Source of the DNA: Legionella sp.
GTDB lineage: Bacteria; Pseudomonadota; Gammaproteobacteria; Legionellales; Legionellaceae
Assembly (NCBI GenBank): GCA_002786165.1
Contig: PEQK01000012.1
Coordinates: forward strand, 124,001 to 188,000
Direction: 5' to 3'
Length of the DNA: 64,000 nucleotides
The number at the start of each line of letters is the position of its first letter. Positions within the stretch are counted from its first letter, which is position 1. The notes beneath the pieces were generated by a model that saw only the letters and a list, made by a program, of their open reading frames with translations, was not told the origin of the DNA and searched no databases. Shown here piece by piece: positions 19,381-29,819 of the stretch. Both the position numbers and the translations under genes were made by a program.

Positions 19381-20406
19381 TTATGCCTCACAAACCTGGT
19401 GGTCATTCCAGCTTTCCAAGACATTTTGAGCGCGATTATTATCTATAAAAGAGGCTATTTTAAAGATAGTTTGTCCTTCGTGTATGAGAGGATGACGATT
19501 GATCCCCACAATGATGCCATCTTGGCTTGCTTGTACAGGTTCAGAAGAGTGTGAACTAAATGGATCGCTGATCCGTCCAATGATTTGTCCCTTAAGGATC
19601 ATTTGACCCAGCTCTACTTCACTCAATAAAACACCGCTACGATGAGCTCTAAGCCAATCTTGATCTTGTGAAATCACAGGCTTAAACAAGGTATCATTTG
19701 CAATCTCCGTAGGTGGAATTTCTAATATCCCTAGAGCTTGCATCACATTCTGAATACCCGACAAACCTAATTTGATGGCCGCTTCATTAAAGCGCATGGC
19801 CTCACCGGCTCGATAAACCAATAAAGGAATATTAAGTTGTTTCGCTGTTTGTTGTAATGAGTTTTTTACCGCTTTGAGGTTGGTAATCACCGGCGCAGCA
19901 AATTGTTGAGCCAGTCTTACCGCTTCATGATCATCTTGATTACAATAAATTTGTGGAAGAAGATCATGATTCAGTGAGCCCGTTTGTAATTCGATACAAT
20001 AATTGGTTTTACATAAAATTTCTTGCGTAAATATATGTGCAAAACGTTCACCATACGACCCTTGAGCCACGCCAGGAAAGCAACCATCAAGACTCATTTC
20101 ATGAGTTAGGACTTTTGATTGCGCAACCAAACCAAAGATATTTAATACGGGAACTAAGATCAAAGTACCGCACAACCCTTGCGTCAGGGAGGCTAATAAT
20201 CGATTCACAATTTCGATGCCATTTAATTCATCTCCTTTAGCAGAAGAAAAAACTAATAAACAGGGTCCGGGTTTTTTACCATGTACGACTTTTATAGGCA
20301 TATAAAAAGAAGTACAAGAATATAGCTCTGGAAGTGGCAATGCCAAATGGGCTGTTTCGCCTGGGTGAATAGTTGCATTGCAAATGGTGAAATTAGAATG
20401 TTTCAT
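19381..20406 (-). CDS. AstE/aspartoacylase-like protein, zinc ligands missing
   Basis: The fold resembles the succinylglutamate desuccinylase/aspartoacylase family: an N-terminal carboxypeptidase-like core and a C-terminal barrel-sandwich part (GQIIGRISDPFSSH, DGIIVGINRHPLIHEGQ). In active members zinc is held by HGDE/HGNE and by the histidine of a D-L-H-T-G motif. Here the corresponding sites read AKGDELNG (His to Lys) and IELQTGS (His to Gln), and the LNRxFPG arginine site reads LDGCFPG. All three changes argue for loss of zinc hydrolase activity and a binding or sensing role. It is the first gene of the operon with MFS and MarR genes. Confidence 0.8.
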   Translation of the reverse strand: MKHSNFTICNATIHPGETAHLALPLPELYSCTSFYMPIKVVHGKKPGPCLLVFSSAKGDELNGIEIVNRLLASLTQGLCGTLILVPVLNIFGLVAQSKVLTHEMSLDGCFPGVAQGSYGERFAHIFTQEILCKTNYCIELQTGSLNHDLLPQIYCNQDDHEAVRLAQQFAAPVITNLKAVKNSLQQTAKQLNIPLLVYRAGEAMRFNEAAIKLGLSGIQNVMQALGILEIPPTEIANDTLFKPVISQDQDWLRAHRSGVLLSEVELGQMILKGQIIGRISDPFSSHSSEPVQASQDGIIVGINRHPLIHEGQTIFKIASFIDNNRAQNVLESWNDHQVCEA

Positions 20407-20620
20407 ATCATAGACCCCTATCTAAAGTGAAGCTCCTTAGCTTATTTAAACTCTTAACGCATTTTCTAATCCTATCGAAAACAAATATTTTTATATAGAT
20501 AACATGCTCAAATTAAATATATTTGCACACGAATCATTTGCATTCATAGTAAACAGATGCGCCTAATGCGTCAAGTTAAAATAAAAAAACCACTATCATT
20601 CGGTCTAATTTTGAGGAGGA

Positions 20621-20632
20621 ATGGTATTATAA
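20621..20632 (+). other. Three-codon mini-ORF with strong ribosome site
   Basis: GAGGAGGA sits directly before ATG GTA TTA TAA, upstream of plsC. It may be a leader mini-ORF or a chance occurrence; the same stretch (TATTATAAAA) could also be read as a -10 box. Confidence is low. Confidence 0.2.
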
Positions 20633-20715
20633 AACACTAAGTCCTTGGGTATTGAAGGGTGGATTCCAAAGCCAATTCATTGTATTGTGCTTCTTTTGTT
20701 ATCGGGTCCTTTGTT

Positions 20716-21441
20716 ATGAAAGCTGGAAAATTGTATTCCATTTGGATTATTTTGCTATCTTTTTTGTATATGGCAAATACGTGTGGACGTGCCATTTTAA
20801 AATCAGGTTTTGGCACCATCACCCGGCAATGGTGTAGTGAAGAGTTGCAACGCTGGTCCAAACGTATGCTACATTTATTACGGATTCGCTGTAAAGTAGT
20901 CAATCCGCATCGCGTCAAACCACAAAAAGGCGTCGCCACAATTGTGATGTGCAATCATTCTAGCTTATTTGACATCCCATTAAGTTTACAAGCATTTCCA
21001 AAGTTTCCAATTCGGATGCTGGCTAAAAAAGAATTGTCTAAAATCCCCATCATGGGAGGTGGGATGGTCGCTGCGGAATTTCCTTTTATTGATCGTAAAA
21101 ATCGCCGACAAGCCCTCGCGGATTTGGCTCAAGTCAAAACCTTGTTAGAATCAGGGATTGTGATGTGGATAGCACCAGAAGGAACACGTTCTGTGACAGG
21201 TGAATTAGGTCCTTTCAAAAAAGGAGGCTTCATCACCGCCATCAAAACTGGCGCAACCATAATTCCAATTGGTATACGGGGCGCTAATCAAATTTTACCA
21301 GCACATTCAAGCCAATTTCATCTTGATCAATATGCGGAAGTCCATGTGGGTAAACCCATCGACGCCTCCCGTTTTGACCTAGAGAACAAAGATCAACTCA
21401 TAGAAAAAGTATTTCAAGAGATACAGCAATTGATCATGTGA
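20716..21441 (+). CDS. plsC: 1-acyl-sn-glycerol-3-phosphate acyltransferase
   Basis: PlsC acylates lysophosphatidic acid to phosphatidic acid at the inner membrane, a core step of phospholipid synthesis. The protein has an N-terminal hydrophobic anchor, the catalytic HX4D motif in NHSSLFD, the FIDRKNR motif, and PEGTRSVTGELGPFKKGG, which binds glycerol phosphate. The ATG at 20716 gives 241 residues and a normal N-terminus (MKAGKLYSIW). An in-frame GTG at 20659 would add 19 residues, but neither start has a strong ribosome site. It converges with the C40 peptidase gene, whose stop is adjacent. Confidence 0.9.
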   Translation: MKAGKLYSIWIILLSFLYMANTCGRAILKSGFGTITRQWCSEELQRWSKRMLHLLRIRCKVVNPHRVKPQKGVATIVMCNHSSLFDIPLSLQAFPKFPIRMLAKKELSKIPIMGGGMVAAEFPFIDRKNRRQALADLAQVKTLLESGIVMWIAPEGTRSVTGELGPFKKGGFITAIKTGATIIPIGIRGANQILPAHSSQFHLDQYAEVHVGKPIDASRFDLENKDQLIEKVFQEIQQLIM

Positions 21442-22893
21442 TCACATAAATCTGGCTACGAACGATTCAGGCGTATCCTTCACTTGAGGTAGGGTATCTA
21501 GGTAAATCAATTTAAATATAGATTTATTGGCCAAAGACATCACATCAAGATTGTCTGGATAACTTGCTAACAAAGGCAAAAACACAGATTTTCCAATCAC
21601 ATACCGCTTATCGCGGGCAATCGGTGCTAGTCCCCAAACATTTTGATAGGTCATAGCCGCTTCTTGATGTTGCCCAAGATAGAGCATCACATGCCCGCCA
21701 ATAAAGATAAGCGTCATCAATGGGTGCCCTTTTTCTTGTAAGACTTTAAGCCGTTCATCCATATTCAAAACAGAAAGATTTTCTGTTGCATCCAATTTGG
21801 CTTGTTGTGCACTATTTCTAGGTAACCAAACCCCAAAAGGCGTAAAAATACTTTTCATTTCCAAGGAGCAATCATTAAACAAAAAGGCCCCTCCCCATCC
21901 ATACGGACGGTTTTGCAACTGCTGTAATATCTTTGCCATATTTTGTGGTGTCGCTTGAAGAGGCATAGCTGCTGCTGATGCTTTATTAATCTTGCCTATT
22001 TTGATCACAGCCCGGTGATGACGATTTTTTACCGGAACAAATACATGCCATGCCTGCTCATCTTGACCGTGCATCGGCAGCACCGTACCTATATAGCCAG
22101 AACATTGAAAATGCTGCTGGTGATCGAGGATAGGGGTTGCGGTAGCCGTCACAGCAACCAATTGGCGCTGCGCAGCACGTTGCCATTTCTGCATGACATC
22201 CGCCGATACATATGCCATATCAAGACTTTTTATCCACGAAAAATAACCATCTGGTGTCAGCACCAACGACCATGCTTTATCTTGGGACGTACTCAATACA
22301 TACAAAGGTGTACCCACCCAAATCACAGAATCTTGTAAATTATCAAATGGAAAACCTTGACCAGGTAAAGAAACATGATAAAAATCAGGAGCTATATCCG
22401 GTAAAGCACGTGCAAATGTATTGGCAACTGCGATGGCGCGATGTTCTGGTTGAAATTTGGCCATAATTAAAGCAGGTAAATCCATGTTGGTTTTGATCGT
22501 TTGCCACCAAACCTCATCATGTTCTTTGAAGTTCTCAGCATAATGTTTTTCGTTGAAGGGTTTATTTAGATTATTAAATTGATCTAAGATCGACAACTCT
22601 TGCGCATACACTTGAGGCAAGACTGCTGCCACGAACTGCTCACTCCAAGGAGATAATCCTTCGGCATCATCCGCATAATAATGCTGATAAAATTGTTGAG
22701 TCTGGGTCTGTTGATATTCTGTGCTTATCAAAGGTTTCATATAACGATCGTCTTGTGGAGAAAGATAATGATCCACATTTTGGCTATAGCCTGCCATAGA
22801 AAAATCATAAAGTGGAACATCCACTGCTGAACATACGCTCATAGGAAGGATGAGTATTATCCTGCATACGTGAACGAAAGATATTCGAAACAT
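21442..22893 (-). CDS. Secreted NlpC/P60 (C40) peptidase with SH3-type N-terminal region
   Basis: C40 peptidases cut peptide bonds in the peptidoglycan stem. The 483-residue protein has a signal peptide (to about VCSA), an NLPC_P60 stabilising region and SH3b-like segments in the middle, and the catalytic domain from about residue 305. There PYGWGGAFLFNDCSLEM holds the nucleophilic cysteine and FIGGHVMLYLG the histidine. It fits the periplasmic 'SH3 domain-containing C40 peptidase' group. It is divergent from the L,D-transpeptidase gene at 22995, another cell-wall enzyme; the 101-base gap must hold both promoters. Confidence 0.85.
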   Translation of the reverse strand: MFRISFVHVCRIILILPMSVCSAVDVPLYDFSMAGYSQNVDHYLSPQDDRYMKPLISTEYQQTQTQQFYQHYYADDAEGLSPWSEQFVAAVLPQVYAQELSILDQFNNLNKPFNEKHYAENFKEHDEVWWQTIKTNMDLPALIMAKFQPEHRAIAVANTFARALPDIAPDFYHVSLPGQGFPFDNLQDSVIWVGTPLYVLSTSQDKAWSLVLTPDGYFSWIKSLDMAYVSADVMQKWQRAAQRQLVAVTATATPILDHQQHFQCSGYIGTVLPMHGQDEQAWHVFVPVKNRHHRAVIKIGKINKASAAAMPLQATPQNMAKILQQLQNRPYGWGGAFLFNDCSLEMKSIFTPFGVWLPRNSAQQAKLDATENLSVLNMDERLKVLQEKGHPLMTLIFIGGHVMLYLGQHQEAAMTYQNVWGLAPIARDKRYVIGKSVFLPLLASYPDNLDVMSLANKSIFKLIYLDTLPQVKDTPESFVARFM

Positions 22894-22994
22894 ACTTACT
22901 CCTGAAAATAGAACTAAATTATAACAAAATATCCAAAAAATATCTAAAAAATAAAAAACATATGATATAATAAAGCTTTTTAAACGGTGAGCCT

Positions 22995-24138
<1,144 letters not shown>

Positions 24139-24141
24139 CTA

Positions 24142-24807
24142 TCAATGAAGCATGTGAAATAGATCATGAATGACGTAAAGGGACCAATTGATAGGAGCCC
24201 CGATCAAAACGCCTAACGTACCGGTAAACATCAATACCAATAAAATCACCATACCAAAAGGCTCTAATTGTTGGTAATACCCTGCAAATTTAGGGGGTAA
24301 GATACTTATGACAATTCGGCTACCATCCAAAGGAGGAATAGGTATGATATTCAAAAAGGCCAGCACCAAATTAATGAAAATACCAGCTTCGCCAGTCAGC
24401 ACCATAAATAAAGCAGGTTGAGAATGCGTAGGGTCCCATAACACCCCTGCTTTGGCGCATGCTGCCCAACACAACGCCATGATCAGGTTGGCAATTGGCC
24501 CAGCAATAGCTACCAATGCCATGTCACGTCTTGGCCGTCGTAATTGATACCAATTGATAGGCACAGGTTTTGCCCAGCCAAAAATAAATTGAAATCCACT
24601 CAAAATACCAATCACGATAGGTACAACCACGGTCCCGATTGGATCGATATGCTTTAAGGGATTGATACTCAAACGACCCAACATCTTTGCAGTAGAGTCA
24701 CCACATAACGTTGCAACCCAGGCATGAGCTGCCTCATGTAAGGTAATAGCGAATAATACCGGCATAACCCAAACACTGGCTGTTTGAAGCGTGGTTAAAG
24801 ACAGCAT
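24142..24807 (-). CDS. Site-2 protease family (M50) membrane metalloprotease
   Basis: The 221-residue protein has five or six membrane spans, a zinc motif HEAAH at residues 24-28 inside the first span region, and NIIPIPPLDGSRIV near residue 140, which carries the third zinc ligand (LDG). This is the compact rhomboid-sized S2P group without a PDZ domain that is common in bacteria next to housekeeping genes. Its substrate is unknown. It probably shares a transcript with coaD. Confidence 0.9.
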   Translation of the reverse strand: MLSLTTLQTASVWVMPVLFAITLHEAAHAWVATLCGDSTAKMLGRLSINPLKHIDPIGTVVVPIVIGILSGFQFIFGWAKPVPINWYQLRRPRRDMALVAIAGPIANLIMALCWAACAKAGVLWDPTHSQPALFMVLTGEAGIFINLVLAFLNIIPIPPLDGSRIVISILPPKFAGYYQQLEPFGMVILLVLMFTGTLGVLIGAPINWSLYVIHDLFHMLH

Positions 24808-24905
24808 GAGATTCCTTTATCAACAGAGTTGGTTTTTAGTCCAAGTCCTGTTATTGTTAATCAGAAGCCCCGATTGTTTCATAAAAAATACCGGAATGAC
24901 AACCC

Positions 24906-25478
24906 ATGACCTTACAAACTATCCTTGGTGTATGCCTGGCACTTATGTTAAGCAGTTGCGCCAAACTACCCGAACAACACCCCATACTCGGAGCAACGAC
25001 CGCTGCTGCTAGCCATGACAAATCTGCTTTTGCAGCTTCTGGGGCTATTGCTGCCAAAAATCAACACCAAGCTTGGACTGCCACTTTTTATTGGGTGCAA
25101 AATAGTCCGCACGATTATCAAATTTCTATTTATGGGTTAATGGGCAGTGCAGCCATGGACATCAGCGTGAAAGATGGTGTAGTCACCTATCATGAAGGAA
25201 AAAAAATCATACGTGCCCGTCAAGCAGAAGATTTATTAGCGAAAGAAACTGGTATTCGCATTCCCGTGAACCATTTATATTATTGGGTGAAAGGCACACC
25301 TGCACCAGGACCAGTTGAGCACATAGAACGCTCAGCAGATCAAGACATCGTACTCTTGAAGCAAGACGGCTTTACTTTAAATTACGGAGATTATCGCCAT
25401 CATTACCCTTATCAAATTCGACTAAATGGGCATCAATTGATGGTCAAGATTAAAATTAGGGAATGGCGTGAAAAATAG
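24906..25478 (+). CDS. lolB: Outer-membrane lipoprotein receptor LolB
   Basis: LolB accepts lipoproteins from LolA and inserts them in the outer membrane. The 190-residue protein has a lipoprotein signal with lipobox LSSC at residues 16-19, QAWTATFYWVQN, DYQISIYGLMGSAAMDISV, and the LYYWVKGTPAPGPVE motif near the expected place of the family's W-x-G-x-P-x-P segment. Length is close to E. coli LolB (207). It is divergent from the M50 gene and alone on its strand; the canonical neighbours ispE and hemA are not here. Confidence 0.88.
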   Translation: MTLQTILGVCLALMLSSCAKLPEQHPILGATTAAASHDKSAFAASGAIAAKNQHQAWTATFYWVQNSPHDYQISIYGLMGSAAMDISVKDGVVTYHEGKKIIRARQAEDLLAKETGIRIPVNHLYYWVKGTPAPGPVEHIERSADQDIVLLKQDGFTLNYGDYRHHYPYQIRLNGHQLMVKIKIREWREK

Positions 25479-25491
25479 CTAAGACCCGTGA

Positions 25492-26472
25492 TTACGCCCT
25501 AGAAAAATCAAAGGCCAAACACGCAGCAAGATTGGTTTGTTTACACGCCAAGGCCAATAACCGATCAACGCCTAAAGCCACGCCACTACAGCTTGGTAAT
25601 CCATGCTGTAGTGCGTGAAGTAAATACGTATCCATCGCTGCCTCAGGTTTGCCCTGAGTGCGCCGTATTTGATTATCCTTCGCAAAGCGCTCTGCTTGTA
25701 AATGAGCATCGGTCAATTCATAAAACCCATTTGCCAATTCCACACCTTTATAATAAATTTCAAATCGCGCAGCACACCCATCCACCATTCGAGCCAACGA
25801 GGCTTGAGAAGGGGGAAAATCAAACACAGCAACAGGATTGGGCTCCTCAGCCAAAGCAGGTTCAATCACATGGCTCATTAATAAAAACAAATATTGATCT
25901 AAATCTTGCTCAGCAGGATCTAACACGTACTCTAACTCATAATTCTTGACACACGTTTGTAATTCTTGCCATGTGGTTTGTAATGGGTCGATATTACAAA
26001 TGGATTGGAAAACTTCTTGATAACTCCTTTTACGCAATGGCCCGCATCCGAGTACGAGTTGTAACAGCTCATCGACTTCTGTTAATAAGGCATGATGATC
26101 AACGTCCAATTGATACCATTCTAACAACGTAAATTCAGGATTATGCCAACGCCCCAATTCATCATCACGAAATACCCTAGCCAGTTGAAAAATAGGACCA
26201 GACCCTGCGGCCAGTAAACGCTTCATATGATATTCAGGCGACGTTTGTAAAGGGTACCGATGTCCTCGAAACTCCGCGTTGATATTGCTCAAATAAACAT
26301 CCGTGATCCCAAACTGGGCCATCACTGGTGTTTCTACTTCCAAATAACCTTTTCTGGTAAAAAATTGACGTAAAACAGCCATGCAGCGTGCTCTTTGCTG
26401 TAGCATCTCTAAAGAAGCAGAAGGTCGCCAAGTATCAACTGTTGAAGGGTTATCTAGGGTCGGTTGAGACAT
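25492..26472 (-). CDS. epmA: EF-P--(R)-beta-lysine ligase
   Basis: EpmA is a truncated lysyl-tRNA synthetase homologue that attaches beta-lysine to elongation factor P. The protein has class II synthetase motif 1 (YLEVETPVM), motif 2 (ARVFRDDELGRWHNPEFTLLEWY) and motif 3 (GVALGVDRLL), and lacks the anticodon-binding domain. I choose the ATG at 26472 (MSQPTLDN, 326 residues) because it overlaps the sufT stop as ATGA; an upstream in-frame start at 26541 would run inside sufT. It is the last gene of the icm-suf unit. Confidence 0.93.
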   Translation of the reverse strand: MSQPTLDNPSTVDTWRPSASLEMLQQRARCMAVLRQFFTRKGYLEVETPVMAQFGITDVYLSNINAEFRGHRYPLQTSPEYHMKRLLAAGSGPIFQLARVFRDDELGRWHNPEFTLLEWYQLDVDHHALLTEVDELLQLVLGCGPLRKRSYQEVFQSICNIDPLQTTWQELQTCVKNYELEYVLDPAEQDLDQYLFLLMSHVIEPALAEEPNPVAVFDFPPSQASLARMVDGCAARFEIYYKGVELANGFYELTDAHLQAERFAKDNQIRRTQGKPEAAMDTYLLHALQHGLPSCSGVALGVDRLLALACKQTNLAACLAFDFSRA

Positions 26473-26810
26473 CAATAAAACATTCCTAATTCCAAACGAG
26501 CAACTTCTGACATACGGTCTTGAGTCCAAGGCGGCTCCCAAACCAGTTCTACAGTACAGTCTGACACGCCAGGAACTTCATTAACTGATTTTTCCACAGT
26601 GCCAGGGAAAGTCTGTGCCACAGGACATCCTGGGGAGGTCAAGGTCATTTGGATATGGACATGATGGGTCGCATCAACTTTGACATCGTAAATCAATCCC
26701 AAATCATAAATATTCACCGGAATTTCTGGGTCAAAAATGGTTTTCAATTGAGCCACAACCAGATCATGTAAAGCAGCTTCTGCATTGGGTTTTTTCTTTA
26801 GTCCTAACAT
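26472..26810 (-). CDS. sufT: MIP18/DUF59 Fe-S assembly protein SufT
   Basis: SufT-type proteins help mature Fe-S proteins. The 112-residue product shows the MIP18 pattern: FDPEIPVNIYDLGLIYDV near residue 33, then VHIQMTLTSPGCPVAQTFP with the conserved cysteine and VELVWEPPWTQDRMSE. Size is typical for the bare domain. It follows sufU by nine bases and overlaps epmA by four. Confidence 0.92.
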   Translation of the reverse strand: MLGLKKKPNAEAALHDLVVAQLKTIFDPEIPVNIYDLGLIYDVKVDATHHVHIQMTLTSPGCPVAQTFPGTVEKSVNEVPGVSDCTVELVWEPPWTQDRMSEVARLELGMFY

Positions 26811-26819
26811 ATCATCATC

Positions 26820-27266
26820 TCATTCAGTCACGACAATTTTGGGATCATGTCGCAACGCAGCTTCTAGAGTATGCCATGCCAAGGTGGCACATTTGACGCG
26901 TGCAGGAAATGCACGTACTCCAGCAAGCACGGTTAATTTATCCATACTAGGCTCAGACACAGCCTGATCGTGAGTCAACATTTGATGAAATTGTGCAAAC
27001 AGCACATGCGCGGCTTCTATCGTCAAGCCTTTGACAGCATCCGTCATCAAAGACGCTGATGCTTGAGAAATAGCACAGCCACACCCAACAAAACTAATAT
27101 CTTGCAAACACCCCTGTTCAATGTGGACATATACCGTCAATTTATCACCACACAAGGGATTATACCCATTTGCTTGATAAGTAGGTGCTGGCATTTTATG
27201 GTGATTTCTTGGATGTTTGCTGTGATCAATGATCACTTCTTGGTAAAGCTCACGTAAATCCATCAT
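26820..27266 (-). CDS. sufU: SUF-system scaffold/sulfur-transfer protein SufU
   Basis: SufU takes sulfur from the SufS cysteine desulfurase and passes it to SufBCD. The 148-residue protein has the three conserved cysteine sites: NPLCGD near residue 39, FVGCGCAISQASASLM near 63, and RVKCATLAWHTLEAAL near 130, which bind zinc in this family. Its start overlaps the sufS stop by four bases. The pairing with SufS instead of SufE is the arrangement known from Firmicutes and several Legionellales. Confidence 0.93.
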   Translation of the reverse strand: MMDLRELYQEVIIDHSKHPRNHHKMPAPTYQANGYNPLCGDKLTVYVHIEQGCLQDISFVGCGCAISQASASLMTDAVKGLTIEAAHVLFAQFHQMLTHDQAVSEPSMDKLTVLAGVRAFPARVKCATLAWHTLEAALRHDPKIVVTE

Positions 27267-28504
27267 CCTGCAAACACCTGTTCTACTTTATTTAATACGT
27301 CTACACAACGTTCAATTTCTTCTATCGTGTTGTATAAGCCTAATGAAATTCGAGTGGTTGCCGCCACATTATAAAAATCCATCAAAGGCATCGTACAATG
27401 ATGCCCTGCGCGCACTGCAATCCCTTCACTATCTAAAATCGTACCCACATCATGGGCATGAATATGAGGATGTAATAAAGATATCACTGGAACTTTGTCA
27501 TTCGCTTTACCAATGATTTGAAAGTTGGTCTTTTGCAACGCCGTCGTCAAATGGTCTAAAAGATACGTTTCATACTGCATCACTGTCGCCATATCCAACG
27601 ACCACAAGTAATCAATCGCTGCACCTAACCCAATGGCACCCGAAATATTTGGCGTACCCGCTTCAAATTTATAAGGGATTGGCGCATATTCTGTCGCTTC
27701 AAAACTCACATGATTGATCATATCGCCGCCGCCTTGATAGGGCACCATATCATCTAAAAAAGTGTCACGTGCCCAAAGCACGCCAATGCCTGTAGGTGCA
27801 TACATTTTATGACCAGAAAATGCATAGAAGTCACAATCCAAATCTCTTACATCCACCGGTAAATGCGCTATCGCTTGCGCGCCATCCACCAAAACCAAAG
27901 CGCCGTGCGCATGCGCCATTTCAATCATACGCTTCACTGGATTAATGGTGCCTATCGCATTCGATGCATGAGTGATAGCAACAAATTTGGTTTTTTCAGA
28001 TAATTTTTTTTCAAATTCCTCTAAGATGACTTCCCCTTCTACAGAAATAGGAGCCACCACCAATTTCGCACCAGTTTGTGCACATAGCATTTGCCAGGGT
28101 ACGATATTAGAATGATGTTCCATCATCGTCACTAAAATTTCTTCGTCAGGCAATATGCGAGGACGTACAAAACTCTGAGACACCAAATTAATTGCTTCGG
28201 TCGTACCACGTACAAACACACACTCATGCGCATGTTCAGCATTCAAAAAATGAGCGACTTTATCTCGGGCTTCTTCATATAATAAGGTGGCACGAACACT
28301 CAGCGTATGAACACCTCGATGAATATTCGCGTTGTCATGCTCATAAAAATCTGAAATCGCTTTGATCACGGAACGCGGTTTTTGAGTCGTTGCAGCATTG
28401 TCCAAATAGATCAACGGCGCATGGTTTATTTGTTGATCCAACACGGGAAAGTCGCGTCGAATCGCCATGACATCTAAGTTGGAGAATGTTTTTTTATCAT
28501 TCAT
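27263..28504 (-). CDS. sufS: Cysteine desulfurase SufS
   Basis: SufS is a PLP enzyme that mobilises sulfur from cysteine for Fe-S cluster assembly. The 413-residue protein has IYLDNAATTQKP, RGTTEAINLV, VDGAQAIAHLPVDV, the PLP lysine in FSGHKMYAPTGIGVLW, and the catalytic cysteine in VRAGHHCTMPLM. It overlaps sufD by eight bases upstream and sufU by four bases downstream. Confidence 0.96.
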   Translation of the reverse strand: MNDKKTFSNLDVMAIRRDFPVLDQQINHAPLIYLDNAATTQKPRSVIKAISDFYEHDNANIHRGVHTLSVRATLLYEEARDKVAHFLNAEHAHECVFVRGTTEAINLVSQSFVRPRILPDEEILVTMMEHHSNIVPWQMLCAQTGAKLVVAPISVEGEVILEEFEKKLSEKTKFVAITHASNAIGTINPVKRMIEMAHAHGALVLVDGAQAIAHLPVDVRDLDCDFYAFSGHKMYAPTGIGVLWARDTFLDDMVPYQGGGDMINHVSFEATEYAPIPYKFEAGTPNISGAIGLGAAIDYLWSLDMATVMQYETYLLDHLTTALQKTNFQIIGKANDKVPVISLLHPHIHAHDVGTILDSEGIAVRAGHHCTMPLMDFYNVAATTRISLGLYNTIEEIERCVDVLNKVEQVFAG

Positions 28505-29819
28505 ACTGTGATCCCAAATGTTGATTCAACAGAACACTCATCCAGGCAGACAAAGCATCATGCTCAATCGCTTTTAAATTCTCTACCACAAATGCCTGAA
28601 TCAAATAACGTGTCGCTTCCGTTTCATCAATACCTCGGGTTGCAAAATAAAACAAAGCATCTTCATCCAGTTGCCCTACTGTAGCACCATGCGTACATTG
28701 CACATCATCCGCAGCAATATCTAGTTGCGGCTTGGTGTCAATTTCAGCATGTTGCGATAATAATAAATTTTTATTTTGCTGCCGAGCAATGGTTCGTTGT
28801 GCATCTTGTGCTACGTGCACTTGACCATTAAACACACCCCGTGATTTGCCCGTCAAAATACCTTTGTAATCTTGTGCACTGGTACAATCGGCTACATCAT
28901 GATAAACCCATGTATGATGATCCATATGTTGTTGATCGTTCAAAGCATACATACCATTTAATTGGCAATTTGCTTGAGGTTCTGTCATTTTAATCCAGAC
29001 ATCTGAGCGAGCCCACTGACCACCGAGACTGAGCACATGACTGTCTAAGTGACTTTGTGCAGCCAGTTTCGCCGCCAAATGGCCGACATGATACGCCAAA
29101 CGGCTTTCACGCTGAATTTTGTAATGCTTCAATAAAGCCTTGGGTCCAACATACACTTCACTGATGGTATTGGTATAATAATTAGCAGCGGAGTCACCCT
29201 GATAATCTTCTATCACAGTCAACTGAGCACCAGATTCAGCAACGATCACATGACGTAAATACATGGCTTGTTCGGCATGCGTTTGCCAGTGTGTCATTAA
29301 AATGGGTTCAGAAATACAGATATTCTCAGGCACATAAACAAACAAACCTAATTGTAGCATTGCTGTATTTTGAGCCTGAAACCCGTGATTGACGTGTAAT
29401 ATTTGATTCAAATAAGGGGTGATTTTTGTCGGATGATCTCGCATTGCTTCCACAATAGGCATCACAAGAACGCCAGGAGGTAATCCTGCACGTAGCGCAT
29501 CTAATCCCATGAGAACACCATCTACATATGCAATTTTATGCCCCCAAGGCACATCAGCTTGCTTATTGGTGATCACTGTAGTCAAAGAGTCAAGATCCCC
29601 TTTGGAAGAGCAAGAAGTCTGACGAAAAGCATGCTTTAAAAAGCCATTCACTGATGTATAACGCCAATCTTCGTCGCGTCGACCAGGGAATCCTAGGCGA
29701 CTAAAATCCGCCAAGCCTTGTTGCTGTAAAGCGCGTAATAAGGGCAAATCAGATCGTACTTGCGCCGCTGCATCTTGATAAAAGTTCGACTGAGTTAAGT
29801 GCTCAGAGGTGGCATTCAT
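28497..29819 (-). CDS. sufD: Fe-S assembly protein SufD
   Basis: SufD is part of the SufBC2D scaffold complex. The 440-residue protein has a helical N-terminus with FPGRRDEDWRYTSV, a beta-helix core and the C-terminal DDVQCTHGATVGQLDEDALFYFATRGI region, whose histidine matches the residue that forms the nascent cluster site with SufB. It overlaps sufC by four bases and sufS by eight. Confidence 0.94.
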   Translation of the reverse strand: MNATSEHLTQSNFYQDAAAQVRSDLPLLRALQQQGLADFSRLGFPGRRDEDWRYTSVNGFLKHAFRQTSCSSKGDLDSLTTVITNKQADVPWGHKIAYVDGVLMGLDALRAGLPPGVLVMPIVEAMRDHPTKITPYLNQILHVNHGFQAQNTAMLQLGLFVYVPENICISEPILMTHWQTHAEQAMYLRHVIVAESGAQLTVIEDYQGDSAANYYTNTISEVYVGPKALLKHYKIQRESRLAYHVGHLAAKLAAQSHLDSHVLSLGGQWARSDVWIKMTEPQANCQLNGMYALNDQQHMDHHTWVYHDVADCTSAQDYKGILTGKSRGVFNGQVHVAQDAQRTIARQQNKNLLLSQHAEIDTKPQLDIAADDVQCTHGATVGQLDEDALFYFATRGIDETEATRYLIQAFVVENLKAIEHDALSAWMSVLLNQHLGSQYE

